A stretch of 64,000 nt of DNA from Archaeoglobus sp. UBA234 (GCA_002494625.1 DACH01000001.1:1-64000); one strand, 5' to 3'. Counted from the stretch's first letter, positions 24,490 to 33,953 are shown. Notes: generated by a model not told the origin, from the letters alone. Translations and numbers: made by a program.

Positions 24490-25170
24490 ATGCTATCAAC
24501 CGGGATTGAGGGGCTGGATTCACTGATGGGTGGAGGAATCCCTGAAGGGCATATAGTAACAATTTTCGGAGCCTATGGCACCGGAAAAACTACCTTCGCA
24601 CTACACTTCATCTACGAGGGGCTTAAGAGTGGTGAGAATTGCATATTCATAAGCCTCGATGAGGACGAGAAAAGCATTATCGACACTGCAAAGGGTTTTG
24701 GAATGGATTTTGAGGTATATCGGGACAATGTGGAAATCCTCAGACTGGACGCCATTACAGTTAAGGAGTCACTTGACAAGGTAAGAAGCGATCTGGCCGA
24801 AACAATCAAGCAGATGGGGGCGAGAAGGCTTGTAATAGATACCGTGAGTGTTCTGGAGAGTCTGTTTGATGAGAGGGAAAGGTGGATTGCTTTAGTATAT
24901 TTAAGGGATATGATCAAACTCTCCGGAGTGACAGCCATCTTCACATCAGAGGCTGACAGAACTACTCAATCAACGACCAAGTATGGAGTACTTGAATATG
25001 TTTCAGATGGGGCTGTTGCCCTGAAATACATCCGAAGAAGTGAGATAGATGAACCTGTTCTTGCCCTTGAAGTTGTCAAAATGAGGAGAGTAAAGCACTC
25101 CAGAAAGCTCACACCATACATAATAACCGAAAATGGAATAAAAGTTCTTGAAGGTGCAGAGCTATTCTAA
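24490..25170 (+). CDS. KaiC/RadA-like ATPase, fourth of four
   Basis: 226 residues with intact Walker A FGAYGTGKTTFALHF near 27-41 and Walker B RLVIDTVSVLESLF. It shares the LSTGIEGLDSLMGGGIPEGHIVTI lead-in of KaiC domains, including the acidic ISLDEDEKSIIDTAKGFGMD segment. The ATG at 24490 follows AGGTGTG; the upstream GTG at 24484 is less likely. It ends the array 19 nt before the convergent nitroreductase gene. Confidence 0.83.
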   Translation: MLSTGIEGLDSLMGGGIPEGHIVTIFGAYGTGKTTFALHFIYEGLKSGENCIFISLDEDEKSIIDTAKGFGMDFEVYRDNVEILRLDAITVKESLDKVRSDLAETIKQMGARRLVIDTVSVLESLFDERERWIALVYLRDMIKLSGVTAIFTSEADRTTQSTTKYGVLEYVSDGAVALKYIRRSEIDEPVLALEVVKMRRVKHSRKLTPYIITENGIKVLEGAELF

Positions 25171-25189
25171 AAACCTGCAGAATATCCGT

Positions 25190-25762
25190 TCATTTATCCC
25201 ATTCCTCCAGAAACACAACCTCTTCCAGAGTATTTCTTGGCTCCTTTTTCTTTTCATCTGCAGAATAACCAACCGGAAGAATGGTTTCGAGCCTAAAATT
25301 ATCCGGGATGTTTAAAAGCTTCTTTATATCCTCTAAGTTTGGAGGAGTATATGTCGCTGTGGCAAGACCCTTTTCCTCCAAAGCTAAAAGAAAGTATCCT
25401 ATGGATAACCATACAGATTGAATGAAGTATCTGAATTTCTTGTTTGAGAAGACCAGTACAAGAAATGGCGCAGATTCAAGAAACTCCTTTTCCCAGGTTA
25501 TTCCCTTCTCCTTCACCCATCCACCAAGCTCTCCTTTCAACCTCTCATGAAATTTCCTCTCCCCCTCCTCACAAACTTTTCTTATAAGGGCTTTTTTCTC
25601 CCTGTCTGAAATAATCAAAAATCTCCATGGCTGTGCGTTCATACCAGATGGGGCTTCTTTTGCGGTTTCAATGCAGTAAAGAATATCCTCAAGCGATACC
25701 TTTCTGCCTGAGAATTTTCTAACAGTTTTCCTTCTTTTTGCAAGCTCTCTTACATTCTTCAT
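25190..25762 (-). CDS. Nitroreductase family flavoprotein
   Basis: 190 residues. KRRKTVRKFSGRKVSLEDIL at the N terminus and APSGMNAQPWRFLIISD near 36 are the FMN-binding signatures; SIGYFLLALEEKGLATATYTPPN is the second half of the fold. Such enzymes reduce nitro compounds, flavins or quinones with NAD(P)H. The substrate is unknown. Monocistronic, ATG at 25762. Confidence 0.87.
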   Translation of the reverse strand: MKNVRELAKRRKTVRKFSGRKVSLEDILYCIETAKEAPSGMNAQPWRFLIISDREKKALIRKVCEEGERKFHERLKGELGGWVKEKGITWEKEFLESAPFLVLVFSNKKFRYFIQSVWLSIGYFLLALEEKGLATATYTPPNLEDIKKLLNIPDNFRLETILPVGYSADEKKKEPRNTLEEVVFLEEWDK

Positions 25763-25793
25763 AATCCAATACCACTCTTCTTTGTCTGAAAAG

Positions 25794-26621
25794 TCAAAGC
25801 TTTTTGATATAATTCACCATCGACTCAAAAACTACTTTCCCATCACCATACTCGCTTTCTTTCCCCTCTGATGGATAATCGAAATGATGCCATGCATAAA
25901 AAGCCCTCTCCGGGTGTGGCATAAGCCCGAAAACATTTCCTGTTATGTTGCAAATTCCTGCTATGTTGTAAATGCTTCCATTGGGGTTCCAGGGATAGCC
26001 CGCATAATTTCCTCTTTCATCAACATACCGGAAAACAATCTGGTCGTTTTCAACGAGTCTATTGATATGGAGGGACTCCAAACCCGAGGGAAAAGTTACC
26101 TTTCCTTCTGCATGAGCTACGGGATATACTACTATGTCTTTCTTCAAAGCCCCTGTGAAGATACAGTTCCCTCTGTTTTCATGCTTGAGATAGCTCAGCC
26201 TGCACTCAAAGCGATTCGAGTTGTTGATTGCGAGCACCATCTCTGGCTTTTCTGAAAGCGGTTTGTCTTCATCCATCCCGGGAAGTGCTCCAAGCTCAAC
26301 AAGAACCTGAAATCCATTGCATATGCCCAGAATTGGGTATCCTTCCCTGATGAATTCCTCAATATCCCGTCTCAAAACACTCCTCATTCTGGCTGAGAAT
26401 ATGGCTCCAGCCCTCACATAATCCCCAGCAGAAAATCCTCCGGGAATAACTATCCCATTATAGTCCCTGAGACTTCTCCTCTCTTTTTCCTTTATCATAT
26501 CACTGTAAAGCTGCTTCAAATGAACAGCTTCCGCAAAAGCCCCCACATTTCTAAGAGCTTTAACCGTTTCATCTTCACAATTTGTTCCTTCAATCCTGAG
26601 AACAGCAATTCTAACCTCCAT
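25794..26621 (-). CDS. purQ: Phosphoribosylformylglycinamidine synthase, glutaminase subunit
   Basis: 275-residue class I amidotransferase providing ammonia to PurL. Nucleophile Cys in ILGICNGFQVLVE, and the C-terminal LMPHPERAF contains the triad His and Glu. The N terminus MEVRIAVLRIEGTNCEDE is canonical. The ATG at 26621 follows GAGGTGG; an in-frame GTG at 26630 is not needed. Part of the purS-purL-purQ operon. Confidence 0.95.
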   Translation of the reverse strand: MEVRIAVLRIEGTNCEDETVKALRNVGAFAEAVHLKQLYSDMIKEKERRSLRDYNGIVIPGGFSAGDYVRAGAIFSARMRSVLRRDIEEFIREGYPILGICNGFQVLVELGALPGMDEDKPLSEKPEMVLAINNSNRFECRLSYLKHENRGNCIFTGALKKDIVVYPVAHAEGKVTFPSGLESLHINRLVENDQIVFRYVDERGNYAGYPWNPNGSIYNIAGICNITGNVFGLMPHPERAFYAWHHFDYPSEGKESEYGDGKVVFESMVNYIKKL

Positions 26622-26631
26622 GCAAACCACC

Positions 26632-28968
26632 TCAGCCAGTAAATCTTGACAATCCGTTTCTCCACAGCCTCTCAGTTTCCTGAAGCTTCAGTTCAAGCTG
26701 AAAATCGATATCATTGAAAGATACTTCCTTTCCAGCCACAACTCCGATTTCGAATGCACTGCATTCCCTTGATATCAGATAGGCTATGTAATCCTGTGCA
26801 TCTCTCTCTTCCACCTCAACAAGCCATCTGGTGTTTGACTCTGAGAAAAGCTTGACAAAAGTATCACCTTCGATTCCTCTCAAATCAATTTCAGCCCCTC
26901 TCCCTCCACCGATGCACATCTCCGTCACTGCCACTGCAAGTCCGCCTTCCGAGAGATCATGACACGAAAGCACATTGAATTCCCTGAAGGAATCAAGCAT
27001 GGCTTTGCTGTATTTTTTAAGCTTTTGTGGATCTGTTCTTGGAACCATAGAGGCTGGTTGGGAGGTTACCGCTGAGTAAACACTGCCACCAAACTCTGGC
27101 TGAGTTTCACCAACCAGAATTATCGAGTTTCCTTTTTTCTTGAAATAAGAGGTTATAGCATTCCTGATATCCTCTAAAATGCCTATACCGAGAAGAGTTG
27201 GGGTTGGTGCAACTGAGGCATGAGGAGTTTCATTGTAAAAACTAACATTTCCACTAACACAGGGGATACCCATCTCTCCTGCCATCCAGCCCATTGCCTT
27301 TACACTCTCGACAAACTCCCACATCCTCTCTGGCTTTTCAGGATTTCCGAAGTTGAGACAATCAACGAAAGAGTGTGGAAGTGAATTTACTGCAACCAGA
27401 TTTCTCACCATCTCATCAAAGGAGGACGCTGTGCCCCAGTAAGGGTCAATTTTTGTCATCCATGGATTTACATCTGCTGTTATTGCCAGTCCTCTGAGGG
27501 ATTCAGTCGGTTTTATAACTGCTGCATCCCCATGTGTTTCAAGGTTTATCCTGCCCTGCAGGGGTCTGAGAACAGTTGATGCCCTCACCTGATGGTCATA
27601 TTGCCTTATAATCCACTCCTTACTGCTCACATTTGGATGGGCGAGGATTTTTCTGAAAATCTCTTCGTAATCTCGCGGTGGTTTAACCTCCTGTAAGGAG
27701 GGTGGCTGAGGCTTCTTGGCTGTATAGGGTCTGCAGTACTCAGGACCACCTGTCACAAATTCTATGTCCATATCATAAACCTTGAAACCATTGTAGTAAA
27801 CCTCAAGGGTCTTATCCTTTTTGACTTCTCCTATGACTGTAGCTGTGACATCCCATTTGTCGAATACATAAAGCACATCATCAACCAGTTCAGGCTTAAC
27901 TGTCACGAGCATTCTCTCCTGACTCTCGGAAACCCATATCTCCCAGGGTGCCATGTTCAGTTCCTTTAGCGGAACCTTTTCAAGATATACCCTCGCTCCA
28001 AATCCGGCAGCAAGAGCCATTTCACCTACAGCACAGCTCAGACCTCCACCACCTAGATCCTTCATTCCAGTTATCAGCCTCTTTTCAACTATCTCAAGAC
28101 AGGCATGGATCAGCGGTTCCTTAGTGATTGGATTCCCGAGCTGAACAGCTCCTCTCGACTCCTCCTCACTGGTTTCTTTTAGCTCAGCAGAGGCAAAGGT
28201 CACTCCATGAATGCCATCCCTTCCTGTGAGACCACCTGCAAGAATGAATACATCTCCCTCTCCACCCGCTCTGCTGGGCACTATGCTGTCTTTTCTTGCG
28301 ATGCCGATGCAGCCAACATTCACGAGACAGTTTGTGAGGTAACTTTCATCAAAGAAAACCATGCCCGCCACCGTTGGTATTCCAACTCTGTTGCCGTAAT
28401 CCCTTATACCCGCAACCACACCTGAAAGCAGATATACCGGATGTTTTGTTCCTCTCGGCAGTCTTGCATGCTCAAAATCCGGTTTTCCAAAGAATAATGG
28501 ATCTATCAATGCCACAGGTTGTGCACCCATGCAGACAACATCTCTCAGAATGCCCCCAATGCCCGTTGCCGCTCCTCCGTAGGGCTCTATTGCAGATGGG
28601 TGATTGTGGGACTCAAAAGCAACAACATATGCATAGTCCTCATCAAACTCAACAACTCCTGCATCTTCCTTTATAGCTGAAATGACATAATCAGTTTCAA
28701 GATTGAAAATGAACTGTTTTAGATAATATTTCGAGCTTTTGTAGCAGCAGTGTTCACTCCAAGCTTGTCCGAGAGCTTGAAGCTCTATATCATAGGGATT
28801 TCTTCCATTAGACCGGAAGTACTCCTTTATCCTTTTCATCTCATCAACATTCAGGGCGAGTCCGAGCTCATCACTAATTTTCTGCAATGTCTCATCGTCA
28901 CTGGAGAGTAAATCCACCTGATACAGTGGAAAATCTACATCAACCTTTCTGAAAACCTCTCCTGACAT
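26632..28968 (-). CDS. purL: Phosphoribosylformylglycinamidine synthase II
   Basis: 778-residue ATP-dependent FGAM synthase, the small PurL form used with PurS and PurQ. LGQAWSEHCCYKSSKYYLK and AFESHNHPSAIEPYGGAATGIGGILRD are diagnostic active-site motifs, and MKDLGGGGLSCAVGEMA is the glycine-rich segment. The ATG at 28968 follows AAGGTGA. It forms the FGAM complex with its neighbours in step 4 of purine synthesis. Confidence 0.97.
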   Translation of the reverse strand: MSGEVFRKVDVDFPLYQVDLLSSDDETLQKISDELGLALNVDEMKRIKEYFRSNGRNPYDIELQALGQAWSEHCCYKSSKYYLKQFIFNLETDYVISAIKEDAGVVEFDEDYAYVVAFESHNHPSAIEPYGGAATGIGGILRDVVCMGAQPVALIDPLFFGKPDFEHARLPRGTKHPVYLLSGVVAGIRDYGNRVGIPTVAGMVFFDESYLTNCLVNVGCIGIARKDSIVPSRAGGEGDVFILAGGLTGRDGIHGVTFASAELKETSEEESRGAVQLGNPITKEPLIHACLEIVEKRLITGMKDLGGGGLSCAVGEMALAAGFGARVYLEKVPLKELNMAPWEIWVSESQERMLVTVKPELVDDVLYVFDKWDVTATVIGEVKKDKTLEVYYNGFKVYDMDIEFVTGGPEYCRPYTAKKPQPPSLQEVKPPRDYEEIFRKILAHPNVSSKEWIIRQYDHQVRASTVLRPLQGRINLETHGDAAVIKPTESLRGLAITADVNPWMTKIDPYWGTASSFDEMVRNLVAVNSLPHSFVDCLNFGNPEKPERMWEFVESVKAMGWMAGEMGIPCVSGNVSFYNETPHASVAPTPTLLGIGILEDIRNAITSYFKKKGNSIILVGETQPEFGGSVYSAVTSQPASMVPRTDPQKLKKYSKAMLDSFREFNVLSCHDLSEGGLAVAVTEMCIGGGRGAEIDLRGIEGDTFVKLFSESNTRWLVEVEERDAQDYIAYLISRECSAFEIGVVAGKEVSFNDIDFQLELKLQETERLWRNGLSRFTG

Positions 28969-28979
28969 ACAGTTCACCT

Positions 28980-29222
28980 TCAGGATATCCAGGTTATGTG
29001 ATATCTCTGAATTACAGGATTTGCGAGCAGTTTCTCACACATCTGCTTTATTTCCTCTTCAGCTTCCTCTCTGCTATTCGCATCAATTTCAATTCTGAAA
29101 ACTTTCCTCGTTGATACACTCTTGACATTTTCAAAACCGAGGAGCTTCAGAGCTTTTTTTGTTGACTCTCCTTCGGGGTCAGATACCCCTTCCTTAAGTT
29201 CGATGTAAACATCAGCAATCAT
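28980..29222 (-). CDS. purS: Phosphoribosylformylglycinamidine synthase subunit PurS
   Basis: 80-residue bridging subunit. The pattern ADVYIELKEGVSDPEGESTKKALKLLGFENVKSVSTRKVFRIEI followed by CEKLLANPVIQRYHI matches PurS throughout. First gene of the purS-purL-purQ operon, with 11 nt to purL. It stabilises the PurL-PurQ complex and helps channel ammonia. Confidence 0.95.
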   Translation of the reverse strand: MIADVYIELKEGVSDPEGESTKKALKLLGFENVKSVSTRKVFRIEIDANSREEAEEEIKQMCEKLLANPVIQRYHITWIS

Positions 29223-29316
29223 ATTTTCAGATTCATGACATTAGTATAAAACAATTTTGAGAGCATTTCGATTGAGAAGGATTCCAACAACATGATAAAG
29301 AATCAATGTAAAAAGC

Positions 29317-29324
29317 TTTAAAAA
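29317..29324 (+). promoter_or_regulatory. TATA box of tyrS-aIF1A
   Basis: AAAAAGCTTTAAAAACC. The box centre lies 26 nt before the ATG at 29347. This argues for a leaderless tyrS transcript and for that ATG rather than the upstream one at 29335. Confidence 0.55.
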
Positions 29325-29346
29325 CCCGGTTAGAATGGTCTTATTC

Positions 29347-30351
29347 ATGAATCCTGGAGTGGAAAGTAATTCAGAATCAATTTCATCTGAATCCAGTATA
29401 AATTCAAAATTGCAACTCATTGAGAGGAATCTTGTAGAAGTCGTAACAAGGGAGGAGCTTCAGGAAATCATCGCATCAGGAAAACCAAGAGCCTATGTTG
29501 GCTACGAACCAAGCGGGGAGATTCATCTAGGACATATGATGACAGTTAATAAGCTCATGGATCTGCAAAAAGCAGGTGTGGACATCGTTGTACTGCTCGC
29601 AGATGTTCATGCATACCTCAACGAAAAGGGAGACTTCGATGAGATAAGAGAGATCGCCGAATATAACAAGAGGGCTTTCATAGCCCTTGGACTTGATGAG
29701 AGCAAAACTGAATTCGTTCTTGGAAGTGAGTTTCAGCTTGAAAGAGAATATGTCCTCGATGTCCACAAGCTGGCAAGAATAACAACACTGAACAGAGCCA
29801 GACGGAGTATGGATGAGGTGAGCAGAAGAAAGGAGGATCCCATGGTCTCTCAGATGATCTATCCACTCATGCAGGCTCTTGATATCGCACATCTGAGAGT
29901 TGATATAGCAGTTGGAGGTATTGATCAGAGAAAGATACACATGCTTGCAAGAGAGAATCTTCCAAAACTTGGATACAGCAGCCCTGTCTGTCTGCACACA
30001 CCGATTATTCTCGGGCTTGATGGAGAGAAAATGAGTTCTTCAAAGGGAAACTACATTTCTGTCAGAGATTCTCCCGAAGAAGTTAAGAACAAAATAAAAA
30101 AGGCGTACTGTCCTGCAAAACAGGTAAACGATAATCCAATCATACAGATAGCTCAGTACCACATTTTTCCAAGATTCGAGAGTTTTGTTGTGGAAAGAGA
30201 TGAAAAATTCGGTGGAGATATAGAATACAGAAGCTTTGAGGAACTTAAAAAGGATTTTGCCTCAGGAGAGCTCCATCCAATGGACTTAAAAATATCTATA
30301 GCAAATTATTTAAACAAACTGCTTGAAAATACGAGGGAGAAATTAAAATAA
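29347..30351 (+). CDS. tyrS: Tyrosyl-tRNA synthetase
   Basis: About 334 residues, archaeal-type class Ic synthetase. The HIGH-like motif is EIHLGHMMT near residue 58 and KMSSSKGNYISV near 233 is the KMSKS counterpart. VGYEPSGEIH and VGGIDQRKIHMLARENLP contact tyrosine and the tRNA. The first ~30 residues (Ser-rich: NSESISSESSINSKL) are not conserved. Co-transcribed with aIF1A, 4 nt downstream. Confidence 0.95.
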   Translation: MNPGVESNSESISSESSINSKLQLIERNLVEVVTREELQEIIASGKPRAYVGYEPSGEIHLGHMMTVNKLMDLQKAGVDIVVLLADVHAYLNEKGDFDEIREIAEYNKRAFIALGLDESKTEFVLGSEFQLEREYVLDVHKLARITTLNRARRSMDEVSRRKEDPMVSQMIYPLMQALDIAHLRVDIAVGGIDQRKIHMLARENLPKLGYSSPVCLHTPIILGLDGEKMSSSKGNYISVRDSPEEVKNKIKKAYCPAKQVNDNPIIQIAQYHIFPRFESFVVERDEKFGGDIEYRSFEELKKDFASGELHPMDLKISIANYLNKLLENTREKLK

Positions 30352-30355
30352 TCTC

Positions 30356-30679
30356 TTGATATTGAAAAATTCAGAGAGGGGTGGTTATCTGAGTGATGAA
30401 GAAGTAATTCGTGTAAGGCTTCCAGATAGAAAGAAGAACGAGATGTTTGCAATAGTCGATACAATGCTCGGTGCAGGACACATAAAGGTGAGATGTGAGG
30501 ATGGAGTTGAGAGGCTTGCAAGAATTCCAGGAAAGATGAGGAAAAAAATCTGGATAAGAGAAGGCGACATCGTGATAATCGTCCCATGGTCATTTCAAGA
30601 CTCTAGGGCGGATATTGTTTGGAGATACACCATACCACAGGTTGAGTGGCTGGAGAAGAAAGGATATCTGAAATTTTAA
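30356..30679 (+). CDS. Translation initiation factor aIF-1A
   Basis: About 95-108 residues. An OB-fold with EVIRVRLPDRKKNEMFAIVDTMLGAGHIKVRCEDGVERLARIPGKMRKKIWIREGD is unmistakable, followed by IVWRYTIPQVEWLEKKGYLKF. It assists start-codon selection on the small subunit. The start is unclear. TTG codons at 30356 and 30362 lack ribosome sites, while GGGGTGG (30378-30384) has a CTG at 30389 at ideal distance. Coordinates use the longest TTG version. Confidence 0.9.
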   Translation: MILKNSERGGYLSDEEVIRVRLPDRKKNEMFAIVDTMLGAGHIKVRCEDGVERLARIPGKMRKKIWIREGDIVIIVPWSFQDSRADIVWRYTIPQVEWLEKKGYLKF

Positions 30680-30884
30680 AATACTTGGATAAAATCGGTT
30701 CCTCCTCGTTTCAGATAGGGTTTGTTGAGTGGTTCTCTAAGCATTTTAAATTTAGAAACACCAATTTAATCTTTTTATTGAAATACCAAAAGCTACTTGA
30801 CTTTACTTCTAGATTTTATCATTTTTTATTAATTACCATAGAGATTATCTTAATTTTTCATAAGTTTCATAAAATTAGTAACAC

Positions 30885-30892
30885 TTATAAAC
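30885..30892 (+). promoter_or_regulatory. TATA box of the metal/tetrapyrrole ABC importer
   Basis: ACTTATAAACATCC, centred about 25 nt before the lipoprotein ATG at 30913. The 230 nt upstream is very AT-rich and otherwise featureless to my reading. I see no cobalamin riboswitch-like structure. Confidence 0.5.
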
Positions 30893-30912
30893 ATCCAAGG
30901 AAAGGGTTCCTT

Positions 30913-32940
30913 ATGAGCATCAAAAAAATGGTTTTGGTCATTCTGATTGCATCGCTACTGCTAACTGGATGTGTTCAAGAACAGGTTAAAACCGAGACCA
31001 CAAACATTAACGCTAAAAAACTGCCCGAAACTGAAGTAACTATAACCGACATGGCTGGCAGAACAGTCACACTAAATAAGACTCCTGAAAGAGTTGTGGT
31101 GCTGACTTCTTATTGGGTTGAAACTTTGCGATTGCTGAATGTTGATGACAAGATCGTCGGAATAGGAAACTACGTCCCAAGTTCTGGATACATTTCAGAT
31201 TACATCAAGGAAAAACCAAAAGTTGGAAGTACATTTAAAGGTTTGAATTGGGAAGCTGTCGTTAGCCTGAACCCTGACTTAATAATAACAGACTGGTATG
31301 ACGGGAAATATAAGGATAAGGAGATCATAGAGAGAGCTGAAGAGCTAGGAATTCCAGTTGTGGCTTTACAGGCAAAAACAGTAGATGATAACCTGAAATG
31401 CATAGAGATACTGGGTAAAATATTTGGAAAGAAAGACAGGGCAGATGAAATCATTGACCTCATGCAGTCCAAACTAAATGAGGTTAAAGAAGTTGCAAAA
31501 CAAGTTACAAAGAAGAACGTTCTCATAATTTCCGCTCCAAAGGATATATCCGGTCCAATTTCTGTTTATGCAAAAGGAAGCGCATGGGGAAGTATTCCAG
31601 AGCTTATTGGCGCCCATAATATGGCTTTCGACAGGGAGTTCGACACACAGTGGCCAAAAGTGGATCTGGAGAAGATGATAGCGTGGTGGAAGGATGCAGA
31701 TGTAATAGTAGTTGTCTCATACAGTGACGATAAACTCGAGAAAGCTGTTGAGGAGATAAAGGAAGATCCAAGATGGAAAGAGATCAAAGCCGTAAAAGAG
31801 GGACATGTATATGGGGTTCCTGCTGGAGGTAAATTCGGACATTTCTTAGACTGGGGACCGAGGATAGTTGCTGGAGTTTATCAGTTTGGGAGCGTGATAT
31901 ATCCAGAAGAGTATCCGAGATGGCAGAAAATTGCTGACGAGATTTTACAGTTATATGGTATGAGCTTCTATAAGACTGTTAAAGACTCCTTGGGAAGAGA
32001 AATAAAGATTCCAAAGGCAGATGTGAGGGCTGTTGTTTTGACCACAGATTACGAACTTATCGTATATACACTTGGCGCATATGACCATGTTGTTGGTGTA
32101 GGCAAATATCACTCAAAGAACCCGATCCTCCAGTTTTTAACGGAAAAAGGAAAAATTCCAGAAAACCTACCTGATCTTGGGAGTCTATGGTTGGGAGTGA
32201 ATCTGGAGATGTTAAAAGCTCTTAATCCTGACTGCGTTATTATATGGGCGTACAGTGAGGCAGATATTGAAAAAATAAGAAACATTGAGGAAACTACAGG
32301 CATCCCAGTTATAGCCATAGATATTAAAACAATAAACGACTTCTACAATGCAACTGAACTTCTTGGCGAGATATTCAACAAAGAAGATAAGAGCAAAGAG
32401 GTAATCGATGCCGTAAAGAAGGAAATAAATGCCATTACATCACGTACTGCAGATATCTCAGGTAATAAAGTCAGAGTATTTCTGACCTATGGACTTAAAG
32501 ACAGTCAGATTTCAACCGAGGGGAAAGGAGGCATCAATATGCAGATTTTACAAATGATAAACGCAGTTCCTGTAACAGAGAACATCACACAAAAATATCC
32601 AAAAATAAACTTCGAACAGCTTTATGTATTAAATCCAGATGTTATAATCCTGTTTTACATGTACAAAAAAGAGCCTTCACCAGAGAGTATCTATAACGAT
32701 CCAAAGTGGCAGGACTTAAAGGCGATCAAGGAAAGAAATGTATGCGATCTCAGAGGATACTATCAGGAAGGATGGGGATCATGGAACCCAGCAGGTATTC
32801 CACTAAGGATCCTCGCATTTGCTAAGTGTTGCTATCCAGATAAATTAAAGGACTTTGACTTCAACACGACAGCAGAGAGGCTCTTTAATCAATTCTATGG
32901 AATAAGCTACGAGGAAATGGAGAAAAGGGTCACAGAATGA
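30913..32940 (+). CDS. Lipoprotein with two tandem BtuF/FecB-type binding domains
   Basis: 675 residues from the ATG at 30913. Residues 1-19 are a signal peptide ending in LLTGC, a lipobox, so the protein is membrane-anchored outside the cell. Domain 1 (about 40-350) starts VTITDMAGRTVTLNKTPERVVVL. Domain 2 (about 360-670) starts TVKDSLGREIKIPKADVRAVVL and repeats the fold, including NLEMLKALNPDCVI versus NWEAVVSLNPDLII. Normal class III binding proteins have one such domain. The permease start overlaps this stop by 4 nt. Substrate is probably a metal chelate, corrinoid or haem-like compound (inference). Confidence 0.85.
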   Translation: MSIKKMVLVILIASLLLTGCVQEQVKTETTNINAKKLPETEVTITDMAGRTVTLNKTPERVVVLTSYWVETLRLLNVDDKIVGIGNYVPSSGYISDYIKEKPKVGSTFKGLNWEAVVSLNPDLIITDWYDGKYKDKEIIERAEELGIPVVALQAKTVDDNLKCIEILGKIFGKKDRADEIIDLMQSKLNEVKEVAKQVTKKNVLIISAPKDISGPISVYAKGSAWGSIPELIGAHNMAFDREFDTQWPKVDLEKMIAWWKDADVIVVVSYSDDKLEKAVEEIKEDPRWKEIKAVKEGHVYGVPAGGKFGHFLDWGPRIVAGVYQFGSVIYPEEYPRWQKIADEILQLYGMSFYKTVKDSLGREIKIPKADVRAVVLTTDYELIVYTLGAYDHVVGVGKYHSKNPILQFLTEKGKIPENLPDLGSLWLGVNLEMLKALNPDCVIIWAYSEADIEKIRNIEETTGIPVIAIDIKTINDFYNATELLGEIFNKEDKSKEVIDAVKKEINAITSRTADISGNKVRVFLTYGLKDSQISTEGKGGINMQILQMINAVPVTENITQKYPKINFEQLYVLNPDVIILFYMYKKEPSPESIYNDPKWQDLKAIKERNVCDLRGYYQEGWGSWNPAGIPLRILAFAKCCYPDKLKDFDFNTTAERLFNQFYGISYEEMEKRVTE

Positions 32941-33953
32941 AGAGAAAAATAATATTATCATTTTTCCTGCTTTTTCCAATTTTTGCCTTCCTCCTTAGCT
33001 TATGCATCGGAGTTTACAAAATACCGCTTTTAGCTATAATCAAGATTATAGTGGTTAAAACGATTGAAACTGCAACTTTTGGGAAGCTCAGTTTTGATTT
33101 GAATCCATATCCAACTGTCTATCAAACCGTTCTACTACAGATAAGACTCCCAAGAATTATTGCCGCAATGCTTGTCGGCTCAGCTTTAGCGATTTCAGGA
33201 GCAGTGTTGCAGGCTACATTCAGAAACCCTCTCGTTGACTCGTATATAGTAGGAATCTCCGCCGGAGCTGCTTTTGGGGCAGCTTTAGCAATAGGCTTCT
33301 TTCCGGCAAGCGTAGAGCTCATGGCTTTTATTTTCGCAATGATTGCAATGACCCTGACCTATTCCCTCGCAAAGATAAAGGGGAGAGTAACAGTTATATC
33401 GCTGATTCTGGCTGGAATAATAATAAACGCATTTTTCTCAGCTCTGACTTCGATGCTGAAGTTTTTAATGGAACATGAAAAGCTTGCTGCAGTGGTTTAC
33501 TGGCTCATGGGTAGCTTTAACGGAGCAGATTGGAATGTCGTTAGCAGGATAGCTATCCCTATAATTCTCGGCAGCCTGGCAATCTTCCTGATGAGATGGC
33601 ATTTGAATGTGCTTTCGATGGGTGAGGAGGCACAGATACTGGGGATAGATGTCGGGAAGATGAGGTTAATATACATTTCAATCGTCTCGTTCATAACTGC
33701 TATATCGGTTGCCCACTGTGGAATAATCGGATGGGTTGGGCTTATAATGCCCCATATCGTCAGAATGGCTTTTGGGCCTGATCACAAGACGCTCATACCA
33801 TTATCCATAGCAATAGGTGCCGGGTTCATGGTTCTGGCAGATGATGTAGCAAGAGCTTTAACAACCTTTGAAATACCTATAGGGATAGTGACAACCCTCC
33901 TTGGGATTCCATTCTTCGTATATCTCCTGAGGAAGACTGGTGGTGAGTGGTAA
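32937..33953 (+). CDS. BtuC/FecD-type ABC permease
   Basis: 338 residues and about ten helices, the FecCD/BtuC fold. RLPRIIAAMLVGSALAISGAVLQATFRNPLVDSYIVGISAGAAFG is the family signature near residues 73-117, and GIIGWVGLIMPHIVRMAFGPDHKTLIP near 266 is the coupling region. It imports siderophores, vitamin B12 or haem-like chelates. The ATG overlaps the binding-protein stop by 4 nt. Confidence 0.92.
   Translation: MKRKIILSFFLLFPIFAFLLSLCIGVYKIPLLAIIKIIVVKTIETATFGKLSFDLNPYPTVYQTVLLQIRLPRIIAAMLVGSALAISGAVLQATFRNPLVDSYIVGISAGAAFGAALAIGFFPASVELMAFIFAMIAMTLTYSLAKIKGRVTVISLILAGIIINAFFSALTSMLKFLMEHEKLAAVVYWLMGSFNGADWNVVSRIAIPIILGSLAIFLMRWHLNVLSMGEEAQILGIDVGKMRLIYISIVSFITAISVAHCGIIGWVGLIMPHIVRMAFGPDHKTLIPLSIAIGAGFMVLADDVARALTTFEIPIGIVTTLLGIPFFVYLLRKTGGEW

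Noticed and set aside
30646..30912. Upstream in-frame extension of the tandem binding protein
   Set aside because: It would overlap aIF1A, reads as AT-rich non-protein-like sequence, and the TATA box plus signal peptide place the start at 30913.
30680..30912. Cobalamin riboswitch ahead of the importer
   Set aside because: No B12-box-like sequence or long structured leader; the TATA box predicts a leaderless mRNA.
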